Shown piece by piece: positions 1-6,669 of a DNA stretch of 13,234 nucleotides. Each line of letters starts with the position of its first letter. The first letter of the stretch is position 1. A model generated the notes under the pieces. The model saw only the letters and a list, made by a program, of their open reading frames with translations, did no database searches and was not told the origin of the DNA. The position numbers and the translations under genes were made by a program. Location of the stretch: assembly GCA_903861055.1 (NCBI GenBank), contig CAIOSU010000403.1, positions 1 to 13,234 of the forward strand, given 5' to 3'. Origin of the DNA: an uncultured bacterium (GTDB taxonomy: Bacteria > Bacteroidota > Bacteroidia > Chitinophagales > CAIOSU01).

Positions 1-168
1 AGCTCAACTCAAACTTTGATTACACTGGCCATCAAGATTTTCAATACAGAGCTCAAATCAAACTTTGATCACACTGGCCATCAAGATTTTCAATGCAGAG
101 CTCAAATCAAACTTTGATCACACTGACCATCATGATTTTCATTGTCATGCAATGCTCAAATCAAACTT
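1..168. repeat. 49-bp direct tandem repeat, about 3.3 copies, entered midway
   Basis: Copies begin with GCTCAA at 2, 51, 100 and 154. The first two steps are exactly 49 nt. The third is 54 nt, because copy 3 diverges from about 126 onward. The fourth copy is only the 15-nt start (154-168), identical to 100-114. Copies 1 and 2 differ at few positions. No unrelated spacers separate the copies, so this is not a CRISPR array. One frame of the unit encodes FDHTGHQDFQCRAQIKL, which joins naturally onto the AQIKLENKF of the receptor fragment downstream. The repeat therefore appears to have grown from the receptor coding sequence itself. The array starts before the window, so its total length is unknown. 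Confidence 0.9.
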
Positions 169-450
169 GAAAACAAATTTTGTAACAAGACTATCAAAAA
201 CTGGGGCTTTAACATAAACTATAAGTGGGTGCAGGGTTTCTTGTTCGAGGGCTCGCCGCAGTTTACAGGTTTTATACCAACTTACGATATGGTGGATGCA
301 CAAATAAATTATCGTATTCCTAAATGGTATACAACCTTTAAGGTGGGTGCTACCAACTTGTTTAATAACAAAAGAGCCCAAACATATGGTGGACCTGAGA
401 TTGGAAGGTTAGGATATGTTTCAATTGTGTTTGAGTTTGACAAAATTTAA
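142..450 (+). pseudogene. C-terminal fragment of a TonB-dependent outer-membrane receptor, 5' part disrupted by tandem repeats
   Basis: The frame encodes the last beta strands of a Bacteroidota TonB-dependent receptor. NWGFNINYKW, then a P-x-Y-x-M-V-D-A-Q-I-N-Y stretch, then FKVGATNLFNNKRAQTYGG and a closing aromatic-rich strand ending FEFDKI are the usual final strands of such barrels in this phylum. A complete receptor is normally 700 or more residues; only about 100 are present. The only in-frame start is a TTG at 142 with no signal peptide, so this is not a stand-alone gene. Stops at 115, 124 and 133 in this frame cut it off from upstream coding sequence. Removing the 54 nt between the two identical 15-nt blocks (100-114 and 154-168) would rejoin the frame to upstream repeat sequence. 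I cannot see whether the bulk of the receptor lies further upstream. No terminator is evident after the stop. Confidence 0.7.
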
Positions 451-541
451 TGTGATATTTTATAATGCATAATTTTATTATTACCGCCTAAAGTAGCTTA
501 TATTTATACTGCTATAAAAAAAGAACCCAAAAACCTCAATT

Positions 542-2089
542 ATGAAACGCAACATTTTTACCCTTTTTATTACGCTGTTTACTATAGGCAGCATGTCGGC
601 TCAAACCCGATACCTTGATGAAGTGTTTTCGGATGTGACTATTTCTGCTAACGTGAAATACGCCGAGAACTATTCCTTCTTGTCTGGTTCGCCTGCATTG
701 GCCGATTTGACAATGGACGTATACGAACCAGCTGACGATACTGTAGGTGGTACTTTTTATGATAATGCTAGGCCAGTTGTCATTTTTATGCACCCTGGCA
801 GCTTTTTGCCGAAAGGCTTGAACACATTGCCGTTTGGTAATAACCGCGATAGTTCAGTAGTTGAAATTTGTACTCAATTAGCTAAACGTGGTTTTGTTGC
901 TGCGGCTATTAGCTACCGCATCGGTTGGAACCCATTTGGTGCTAGCGACGTGGAGCGTGCAAAATCAATTATTAATGCCGTTTACCGTGCAAATCAAGAT
1001 GCACATGCTGCTATCCGTTTCTTTCGTAAAGATGCTGACACCGATAATACCTACAACATTGACCCATATCGTGTAGTAGTTGGTGGTACCAACTCTGGTG
1101 GTTATGTGGCTTTGGCTGTGAATTCATTAAACAGAACTTCTGAAATTTCATTGTTGAAGTTCTTGGATGGTGATGGAAATTCATTTGTTGACCAAACGGT
1201 AACTGGTGGTTTTTATGGCGAGGGTGGTTTGTCAGGTTTTAACGTGTTGAACAATCCTGGATACTCTTCAGCTCCTGCAGTTGTGTTGAATATGGGCGGT
1301 GCAGTTGGCGATACAACTTGGATTAACGATGATGAAGCTCCTATCGTATCATTCCACGGTGAGGCTGACCCACTAACCCCATTCCGCACAGCAGTGGTAA
1401 TTGTTTCCTCTACAGGCCAATCGGTAGTAGAAGTTAGCGGAGGCTTCGACATTTCAAAACAAGCCGACGGATTAGGAATTCAAGACAAAATTAAACCTAC
1501 TGTTCCTTTTAGCGATGTGTATACTACGGTAGCCGAGAGCCGCAGCAGCAACGAAGGTCTGTTCCCTTTCCCTGGCGCAACTAATGGCTATGAGCCATGG
1601 TCATGGTATGATGCTGCTGACCCGAATATTGACAATGCTACTGCCGGCGCATCTGGCTTTGGCTCACGTGCCAATCCGTTTGCTACTAAAACTAAAGCGT
1701 TGCTTTATATTGACACTGTTATGGGTTACTTCATTCCGCGTGCTTTGGAAGCTTTTGCCAATGTTGATTCTGTAGCTGTGGAAACTGCTGACCCTGCTGA
1801 TACTGTTGTAATTATTGGTATTGCCGATGTAGCGGCTATAAACGCTGCACTTACGCTTTATCCAAACCCAGCGGCTACTGAGTTGAACTTGAGCTTGGCT
1901 AATGGTAGTTACAACATGAGCGGCGTGAAAGTTTATGATATTACTGGCCGTTTGGTATTGACTAATAACACTATTACCAACCCACAATATCACCGTATTT
2001 CATTGTCTAACTTGGAGAGTGGAAGTTATATAGTAACCATAAGCTTCGAAACTGGAGAGCAAGTAAGCAAGCGCTTATTGGTTAGATAG
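542..2089 (+). CDS. Secreted alpha/beta-hydrolase-fold (carboxylesterase-like) protein with T9SS C-terminal sorting domain; catalytic residues apparently altered
   Basis: The protein has 515 residues. Residues 1-20 form a signal peptide (MKRN, a hydrophobic core, then SMSA with cleavage before QT). An alpha/beta hydrolase domain follows: an oxyanion-loop-like HPGSF at 84-88, a D-x-H-A-A-I-R-F-F helix at 153-160, the strand-to-elbow segment VVVGGTNSGG at 178-187, and HGEADPLTPF at 272-281 with the likely acid Asp276. From memory, relatives read GGSSAGG at the elbow. Here the residue aligned with the nucleophile serine is Asn184, with a serine one position later (Ser185). A GYEPW segment at 349-353 sits where relatives often have GHxPW, so the catalytic His may also be missing. 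Residues about 436-515 form a Por-type sorting domain (YPNP at 440-443, VYDITGR, closing SKRLLVR), which implies export by T9SS and surface attachment or release. No clear Shine-Dalgarno precedes the ATG. The substrate is unknown; the fold and sorting domain are clear, but activity is doubtful. Confidence 0.85.
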   Translation: MKRNIFTLFITLFTIGSMSAQTRYLDEVFSDVTISANVKYAENYSFLSGSPALADLTMDVYEPADDTVGGTFYDNARPVVIFMHPGSFLPKGLNTLPFGNNRDSSVVEICTQLAKRGFVAAAISYRIGWNPFGASDVERAKSIINAVYRANQDAHAAIRFFRKDADTDNTYNIDPYRVVVGGTNSGGYVALAVNSLNRTSEISLLKFLDGDGNSFVDQTVTGGFYGEGGLSGFNVLNNPGYSSAPAVVLNMGGAVGDTTWINDDEAPIVSFHGEADPLTPFRTAVVIVSSTGQSVVEVSGGFDISKQADGLGIQDKIKPTVPFSDVYTTVAESRSSNEGLFPFPGATNGYEPWSWYDAADPNIDNATAGASGFGSRANPFATKTKALLYIDTVMGYFIPRALEAFANVDSVAVETADPADTVVIIGIADVAAINAALTLYPNPAATELNLSLANGSYNMSGVKVYDITGRLVLTNNTITNPQYHRISLSNLESGSYIVTISFETGEQVSKRLLVR

Positions 2090-2111
2090 TTGTATAAAAA
2101 AATAGATAATT

Positions 2112-2143
2112 AAAAGGCCGTGCCAGTTGGTGCGGCCTTTTTT
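2112..2143. terminator. Bidirectional rho-independent terminator between convergent genes
   Basis: AAAAGGCCG (2112-2120) pairs with CGGCCTTTT (2132-2140) around a 11-nt loop, and a T-run continues to 2143. On the opposite strand the same hairpin is followed by a U-rich tract (complement of the A-rich stretch 2094-2115). It can therefore end both the T9SS hydrolase transcript (+) and the epimerase transcript (-). The right edge overlaps the epimerase stop codon. Confidence 0.85.
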
Positions 2144-2540
2144 ATTTTTCCTGGCAAAGCTCAATCAATACCCCGTTGGTAGATTTGGGGTGAAGGAAAA
2201 CGACTAGCTTATTATCAGCACCTGGTTTTGGAGTTTCGTTTAGTATCGTAAAGCCTTCAGCTTTTAAGCGTGCTACTTCGGCATATATGTCAGCAACATC
2301 AAAGGCTATGTGGTGAATACCTTCGCCGCGCTTCTCGATGAATTTGGCAATCGGGCTATCGGGGTTGATAGCCTCTAGCAACTCTATCTTGGTATCTCCC
2401 ATTTGAAAAAAAGCGGTGTTCACGCCCTCGCTCTCCACCGATTCGGTTTTGTATGGCGGCACATTAAGTAGCTTGCTAAACAGCTCATTGCTAGCTGCTA
2501 AATCCTTTACTGCTATACCTAAATGTTCAATCTTGCGCAT
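2142..2540 (-). CDS. mce: Methylmalonyl-CoA epimerase
   Basis: The protein has 132 residues, the normal length for this vicinal-oxygen-chelate (glyoxalase fold) enzyme. It interconverts (R)- and (S)-methylmalonyl-CoA, linking propionyl-CoA metabolism to methylmalonyl-CoA mutase and succinyl-CoA in the cytoplasm. Two beta-alpha-beta-beta-beta modules are visible: IEHLGIAVKDL at the N-terminus and GIHHIAFDVADI at 74-85. By comparison with the Propionibacterium enzyme as I recall it, the metal ligands should be His6, Glu53 (in KIELLE), one of His76/His77, and Glu127 (in VLIEL). HPKSTNGVLIEL at 117-128 is a family hallmark. The gene stands alone here: neither mutase nor carboxylase genes are in the window. 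A TAnnTTTG box lies 32 nt upstream of the start. Confidence 0.93.
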   Translation of the reverse strand: MRKIEHLGIAVKDLAASNELFSKLLNVPPYKTESVESEGVNTAFFQMGDTKIELLEAINPDSPIAKFIEKRGEGIHHIAFDVADIYAEVARLKAEGFTILNETPKPGADNKLVVFLHPKSTNGVLIELCQEK

Positions 2541-2571
2541 AGAATGGAGTTCTTGTAGGGCTAAGATAACG

Positions 2572-2579
2572 CAAAACTA
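2572..2579 (-). promoter_or_regulatory. Candidate -7 box for the epimerase gene
   Basis: Read on the minus strand this is TAGTTTTG, an exact match to the Bacteroidota -7 consensus TAnnTTTG. It would place the transcript start about 25 nt before the ATG. I find no good TTTG at the expected -33 distance, so the call rests on one box. Confidence 0.45.
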
Positions 2580-2624
2580 GGTTGCTGTATCTAAAAATGT
2601 TTGCCAAAGGGCCAAGTACCGAAA

Positions 2625-2654
2625 ACAAAAAAGCCTCCCATTGCTGGAAGGCTT
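2625..2654 (-). terminator. Rho-independent terminator of the tRNA-Gln gene
   Basis: On the minus strand AAGCCTTCC and GGGAGGCTT form a 9-bp stem (one T-G wobble) around the loop AGCAAT, followed by a T-rich run. It begins 4 nt beyond the tRNA discriminator base and separates the tRNA from the epimerase gene. Confidence 0.8.
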
Positions 2655-2658
2655 CTTG

Positions 2659-2731
2659 TTGGTCCACTAGGTCTCGAACCTAGACTCTTCTGTACCAAAA
2701 ACAGACGTGTTACCAATTACACCATAGACCA
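2659..2731 (-). tRNA. tRNA-Gln, anticodon TTG
   Basis: The reverse strand folds as a complete 73-nt cloverleaf. The acceptor stem is TGGTCTA/TGGACCA (7 bp, one T-G wobble) with discriminator A. The D arm is GTGT/ACAC around AATTGGTA. The anticodon stem TCTGT/ACAGA carries the loop TTTTGGT, giving anticodon TTG for CAA (Gln). The variable loop is AGAGT, and the T arm CTAGG/CCTAG carries the loop TTCGAGA. CCA is not encoded; the sequence after the discriminator base is CAAG. A terminator and a good promoter flank it, so it is probably a single-gene transcript. Confidence 0.96.
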
Positions 2732-2748
2732 ATGATTGGTAGCGGGTA

Positions 2749-2779
2749 CAAAGGTAAGTATTTCCTTAAAAATTAGAAA
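2749..2779 (-). promoter_or_regulatory. Promoter of tRNA-Gln
   Basis: On the minus strand TACCTTTG (2756-2749) matches the Bacteroidota -7 consensus TAnnTTTG exactly. A TTTC lies 19 nt further upstream (2776-2779), close to the -33 TTTG. The start of transcription would fall about 10 nt before the mature tRNA 5' end. Confidence 0.6.
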
Positions 2780-2958
2780 CAGTTTTTGAGGAAATATTTT
2801 TAGGGCTATTATCAAACAATTAATTCACAGGCTTTTAAGTTCAATTGGCAAGGTGTGTGGTAAGCTAAAACTGGATATTATGGTTGTAAAAATGAGGATG
2901 CGGCCAAATTTGTTTACCCAAAAGATGCCAATAAAGGGTTACTTTATTCTTATAAGTT

Positions 2959-2988
2959 TTTGGGGCTGGGAATTTAGGGTTATTTTCG
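2959..2988 (+). promoter_or_regulatory. Candidate promoter of the methyltransferase-glycosyltransferase operon
   Basis: TTTG (2959-2962), an 18-nt spacer, then TATTTTCG (2981-2988), which matches TAnnTTTG at 7 of 8 positions. Transcription would begin near 2995, almost at the ATG of the first gene (3002). The message would then be leaderless or nearly so. The rest of 2780-2958 shows no convincing gene. Confidence 0.45.
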
Positions 2989-3001
2989 TCAGTTGAAGCC
3001 T

Positions 3002-3697
3002 ATGAACAGACAAGTAACAAATGCCATCCGTTTTTTAATGGACGAGTGTATGCCGCCCCTGATAAGGGATAACAAGTATTTTGTGTATCCTTTGTTTTAT
3101 ATCTGGTTTAAGGGGAACAACATTAAAAAGCACATGGAGTTCAAATCTCTCGTGTTTGATTGGACTGAAGAAGAATTTGCACGCTTTTACCAAGAGCGCG
3201 ATTCGTTGGCTACCGACCGAGTTACCGATTTGAGTGAGCAGAGCATTGATTACATGCTCGAACGGTTGGATAAAGGTTCTAAAACGCTTCTAGATGTAGG
3301 TTGTGGCAATGGCTATTTTCTTCAGAAAGCCCGGAAAGCAGGATTTGATATACATGGTTGCGATGTGTTGCAAGACGTAAAAATTGAAGGCGGCACCTAC
3401 CACCAGGGCAACCTAGAGAAACTTCCTTTCCCTGACAATTATTTTGATATTGTAACCTGTCACCACACGCTTGAGCACGTTATCAATCTGGAAGTATCGG
3501 TAAGCGAATTGAAACGAGTAGCCAAAAACCAAGTGGTAGTGGTAGTGCCTTGCCAAAGGTATTTTTATTATACCCTTGACGAACATGTGCGTTTCTTCCC
3601 ATACAAGGCACTGGTGACCAATATGATGCAAATGAAAAACTCCATTTGCGAGAAGGTTTGGGGCGATTGGGTATTCATTGGAAACAAAGAGCATTAA
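3002..3697 (+). CDS. Class I SAM-dependent methyltransferase (Methyltransf_11 type)
   Basis: The protein has 231 residues from ATG 3002. A TTG at 2993 is also in frame, but it would sit at or before the predicted transcript start, and the ATG is the commoner codon. The Rossmann core shows motif I LLDVGCGNGYF (residues 96-106), the acidic turn GCDVL (119-123), LPFPDNYFDIVTCHHTLEHV (141-160) covering motifs II and III, then a KRVAKNQVVVVVP strand. There is no signal peptide and no clear membrane segment, so it is likely cytoplasmic. The N-terminal portion (PPLIRDNKYF, YPLFYIWFKG) resembles uncharacterised Bacteroidota methyltransferases found near polysaccharide genes. Three bases separate it from the glycosyltransferase start at 3701, so the two are surely co-transcribed. 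The acceptor (sugar, lipid or another small molecule) cannot be told from sequence. Confidence 0.85.
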   Translation: MNRQVTNAIRFLMDECMPPLIRDNKYFVYPLFYIWFKGNNIKKHMEFKSLVFDWTEEEFARFYQERDSLATDRVTDLSEQSIDYMLERLDKGSKTLLDVGCGNGYFLQKARKAGFDIHGCDVLQDVKIEGGTYHQGNLEKLPFPDNYFDIVTCHHTLEHVINLEVSVSELKRVAKNQVVVVVPCQRYFYYTLDEHVRFFPYKALVTNMMQMKNSICEKVWGDWVFIGNKEH

Positions 3698-3700
3698 TCC

Positions 3701-4492
3701 ATGTCGGGAAGCGCAACATTGAACAAGGATGTAAGACCAGACGTAAGTTTGGTAATACCTTGCTATAATGAAGAAAAGCGCATACATATACTTACTGCCG
3801 CATTAAAAGAACTTGAGCAACACCACACTTTCAATTTCGAAGTATTGGTAGTTGATGATGGCAGTACCGATAGCACAGTAGCTCAAATACAGCAGGATAA
3901 ATTTTTAAAGGAGCTAGAAGCCAAAGGCAAGTTTCGGTTAATTGTTTCGGCTGCCAATGGTGGCAAAGGTGCCGCGTTAAGGCAAGGCGTTTTGGCTGCA
4001 AATGGCCATTACATTCTTACCTTGGATGCTGATATGAGCACCCATCCGCTGCAATTGGAGAAATGGCGCGATAGCTTGGGTGGCCATTTTGACAATAAAG
4101 AAATTTATATCGGCTCTCGTCCGCACCCTCAGTCAAAGCTACAGGAAAAGCCGAGTCGTAAGTTTATAGGTATAATATTCAATTTTTATGTTCGCCTGTT
4201 TAGCGAGCTTACCGTAAAGGATAGCCAGTGTGGCTTTAAACTTTACCCAGCCGATATCGCCAAGAAGTTGTTTGATAGCATGAAGGTAATGGGCTGGGCG
4301 CACGATGTAGAGATATTATACAAAGCGCAATTGCTCGGATATAGGATTACAGAAATGCCTGTAGTTTGGGATGTGAGGGATAATAGTAAAGTATCGGTGG
4401 TGCGCGACTCAGTGAAGATGTTCTTTCAAATACTCAATATATCTTTATATGTGAGGTTTAAATGGAAAAAAGAAATGTATGGCAACCGCTAA
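3701..4492 (+). CDS. GT2 family glycosyltransferase of the dolichyl/polyprenyl-phosphate glucosyltransferase (ALG5-like) group
   Basis: The protein has 263 residues in one GT-A domain: VSLVIPCYNEEKRI (15-28), the nucleotide-binding VVDDGSTDST (50-59), the NGGKGAALRQG loop (86-96), the metal-binding DAD (109-111), IGSRPHP (137-143), DSQCGFKLY (174-182) and WDVRDNSKVSVVRDSVKM (223-240). The last two are hallmarks of the ALG5-type branch, which moves a sugar from a nucleotide donor to a polyprenyl phosphate at the cytoplasmic face. There are no transmembrane helices, unlike GtrB/DPM-type enzymes with C-terminal helices, so it is probably a peripheral membrane protein. The gene starts 3 nt after the methyltransferase stop, and its last 14 nt overlap the start of the GT-C gene. 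That is strong evidence of translational coupling and supports a donor-maker and donor-user pair. The sugar is not predictable. Confidence 0.88.
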   Translation: MSGSATLNKDVRPDVSLVIPCYNEEKRIHILTAALKELEQHHTFNFEVLVVDDGSTDSTVAQIQQDKFLKELEAKGKFRLIVSAANGGKGAALRQGVLAANGHYILTLDADMSTHPLQLEKWRDSLGGHFDNKEIYIGSRPHPQSKLQEKPSRKFIGIIFNFYVRLFSELTVKDSQCGFKLYPADIAKKLFDSMKVMGWAHDVEILYKAQLLGYRITEMPVVWDVRDNSKVSVVRDSVKMFFQILNISLYVRFKWKKEMYGNR

Positions 4493-6581
4493 GAAACCAA
4501 CATCGAATGCAACACTTGAGCCATTAACTGAAAAGCCGATTTTCAGAAGGCTATTTTGGATATTGATAGCCGTGCTGGGCTTGTTGATGCCCATATTGAG
4601 CACCACAACCGGCATAAACGCCGACGATAGGTGGCAAATAGCCAAGAGCAAGGCAATAGTTGCGTACTACTATACCATGGGCGAGGATACTTCCATTTAT
4701 CGCACCTATGAAGAGTCATTGGCTTTGATGGCCCAATATGGCGAGGTAAAAGGCAAAGAGATGGGTTTTGATAAGTGGGTACCCGACCCCGAAAAACTGC
4801 GCTATTATGGTGGCTTTTTTGAGCTTACCACTGGAGTAATTAATGACCTTATTGGCAATAAAGACGAGTTTTCTTGGAGCTACATAAACGTAAGGCACAT
4901 ATTTAATGCGCTACTGGGGGTGTTGTGTATCATGTTTGCAGGTTTGTTGGCTTTTCAGCTTACAGGTGCTTGGCGGGCTGCGGTTTTTACGGCACTGCTG
5001 CTAGCGTTTTCGCCTAACTTTTTTGGGCACTCGTTAATGAATCCCAAGGATATACCTTTTGCTTTCGGATATTTAATGACGGTATATTTCTTAGTACGCT
5101 TTATTAAAGGCATGCCTGAGGTTAACTGGAAGGTGGTAGCTGGTTTGGTAGCTGCTATTGCCATTACACTCAATATAAGGGCAGGTGGTTTGTTGCTTAT
5201 AATTTACACCTTGTTTTTTTCGGGTGCTTATTATTTCTTCCATGCTTTTATCAAAAAGGACCCACGGTTCGATATGAAGAAGCTCGTGAAAGTAAGCGGT
5301 ACTTTGGCGTTGATAAGCGTGGCCGGTTATTTTCTAGGAGTAATCTTTTGGCCATTTGGTTTGAGTAATCCTCTTACCGCTCCGTTCGATGCGTTGACAT
5401 TGCTCACCAACTATGAGGTAAACATTGTTCAATTGTTTGATGGAGGACAAATAATGTCAACCGAGTTACCTTGGTATTACTTGCCTAAGTATATTGTTAT
5501 CACCAATCCTTATTTTTTACATTTTGGGCTATTATTGTTTGCTGTTTTAGTTTGGAAGTATTTGAAACAGCTAGACTGGCAGCTGTTGGCCTTTTTGTTG
5601 TTTGTAACACTATTCCCAGTATTCTATATTCTCTACAAAAACTCCAATGTTTATAATGGTTGGAGGCATGTGCTGTTTATTTATCCTTTGCTTATAGTGT
5701 TTGCGGCCAGCGGCTGGGAGCTACTACTGCGAACTCTTAAAGCCACATGGGCGCCTTATGTTGTTGGCGGCGCTATGGGCATATTGATGTTGCTGCCCGC
5801 CATTTGGATGGTAGGCAACCACCCTTACTACTACGCTTATTTTAATGAGCTTGCCGGAGGTACTGGCAGTGCCTGGAAAAACTACGAAACCGACTATTGG
5901 ATGCTAGGGGTGCGCGAAGCCTCCCTAGAATTATACGAAAAAGAGAAATTGGCCCAGAGCCCTAAGAAGATAGTGATAGGTACCAACTGCTTTTTTCCAG
6001 CGCAAACCTACTTTGGTATTTTGGATAAGGAAAATATTGAGGTGCGCTACATCCGCTACTACGAAAAATGGCAAAAGCCGTGGGATTATGGCATTTTCTA
6101 CAACGGTTATATTAACCCGTACGAGTTGCAGAACGATTTGTTTCCGCCCTCGTCAACCATCATAACCACCAAAGCGGGCGGTGCGCCCCTTTGTGCAGTT
6201 TTAAAGCGCCAAGATACTTTTGACCTGGCAGCCTATGAAGCGATGGGAAAACAAGCTTTTGCCCAAGCCGCACCGCTGTTCGTGAAAGCGCTGCAAACTC
6301 GCAACCGTGAGGCAGACTTGTACCGCGATTTGGGCTTCTGCTACCTTAATCTAGGCGATTTGCCTAATGCAATTAATTCGCTTAATAACTCTGTGAGCCT
6401 TAATCCAGACGATTTTGGATCAAATTATTACATTGGCGTGGCTTACGCTCAGGGCAATAAGCCAAACTTAACCATGGCAGCAAATTATTTAAACAAAGCA
6501 TTGACTATCAATCCAGGAGCTTCGCAGGCTAGGCAATTGCTCGACCAAATAAACAAGGCAAACCAAGGTGGATTCCGTTAA
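4479..6581 (+). CDS. GT-C fold membrane glycosyltransferase (PMT/ArnT-like) with C-terminal TPR repeats
   Basis: The protein has 700 residues. An N-terminal hydrophobic helix (about 24-42) is followed by GINADDRWQI (45-54). The Asp49-Asp50 pair sits in the first outer loop, where PMT-superfamily enzymes keep their acidic catalytic residue. About ten further hydrophobic segments follow between 138 and 445, with NPKDIPF (188-194), YNGWRHVLFIYP (392-403) and HPYYYAYFNELAGG (448-461). Residues about 462-575 look periplasmic. Residues about 584-690 hold roughly three tetratricopeptide repeats (for example DLYRDLGFCYLNLGDLPNAI and the NYYIGVAYAQGN helix pair). The fold suggests use of a polyprenyl-phosphate sugar on the periplasmic side, and the coupled GT2 gene is an obvious donor source. 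The TPR tail may recruit an acceptor or partner protein. The gene ends the operon, although no hairpin terminator is seen before the next promoter. Confidence 0.82.
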   Translation: MATAKKPTSNATLEPLTEKPIFRRLFWILIAVLGLLMPILSTTTGINADDRWQIAKSKAIVAYYYTMGEDTSIYRTYEESLALMAQYGEVKGKEMGFDKWVPDPEKLRYYGGFFELTTGVINDLIGNKDEFSWSYINVRHIFNALLGVLCIMFAGLLAFQLTGAWRAAVFTALLLAFSPNFFGHSLMNPKDIPFAFGYLMTVYFLVRFIKGMPEVNWKVVAGLVAAIAITLNIRAGGLLLIIYTLFFSGAYYFFHAFIKKDPRFDMKKLVKVSGTLALISVAGYFLGVIFWPFGLSNPLTAPFDALTLLTNYEVNIVQLFDGGQIMSTELPWYYLPKYIVITNPYFLHFGLLLFAVLVWKYLKQLDWQLLAFLLFVTLFPVFYILYKNSNVYNGWRHVLFIYPLLIVFAASGWELLLRTLKATWAPYVVGGAMGILMLLPAIWMVGNHPYYYAYFNELAGGTGSAWKNYETDYWMLGVREASLELYEKEKLAQSPKKIVIGTNCFFPAQTYFGILDKENIEVRYIRYYEKWQKPWDYGIFYNGYINPYELQNDLFPPSSTIITTKAGGAPLCAVLKRQDTFDLAAYEAMGKQAFAQAAPLFVKALQTRNREADLYRDLGFCYLNLGDLPNAINSLNNSVSLNPDDFGSNYYIGVAYAQGNKPNLTMAANYLNKALTINPGASQARQLLDQINKANQGGFR

Positions 6582-6604
6582 TTGTTATTAATAATTGTGT
6601 AATA

Positions 6605-6632
6605 CATGTTAATGCAAGTTGCCTTTAACATG
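6605..6632. promoter_or_regulatory. Inverted repeat overlapping the DUF2723 promoter
   Basis: CATGTTAA (6605-6612) and TTAACATG (6625-6632) are perfect 8-bp arms with a 12-nt spacer. The -33 TTG lies in the spacer and the right arm lies between the -33 and -7 boxes. That placement fits an operator, but no regulator is identified. There is no T-run, so it is not a terminator. Confidence 0.4.
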
Positions 6633-6647
6633 ATTTTCTTATTTTTG
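6619..6647 (+). promoter_or_regulatory. Promoter of the DUF2723 gene
   Basis: TTG (6619-6621), an 18-nt spacer and TATTTTTG (6640-6647) match the Bacteroidota -33/-7 pattern, with the -7 box exact. The start would lie near 6654, leaving a leader of about 16 nt before the ATG at 6670. The gene can thus be expressed apart from the upstream operon. Confidence 0.6.
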
Positions 6648-6669
6648 GTGGCTTGATAAAACCGCATTC

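Noticed and set aside
1..168. CRISPR array
   Set aside because: The 49-bp copies abut one another with no unique spacers, and the unit reads as receptor coding sequence.
142..450. Small intact outer-membrane protein starting at TTG 142
   Set aside because: No signal peptide, and the content matches only the last strands of a TonB-dependent receptor, so it is a fragment.
2993..3001. TTG 2993 as start of the methyltransferase
   Set aside because: An ATG lies three codons later, and the candidate promoter puts the transcript start at about this TTG.
6580..6596. AT-rich near-palindrome just after the GT-C/TPR stop codon, as a terminator
   Set aside because: It contains almost only A and T and has no following T-run, so it is too weak for a rho-independent terminator.
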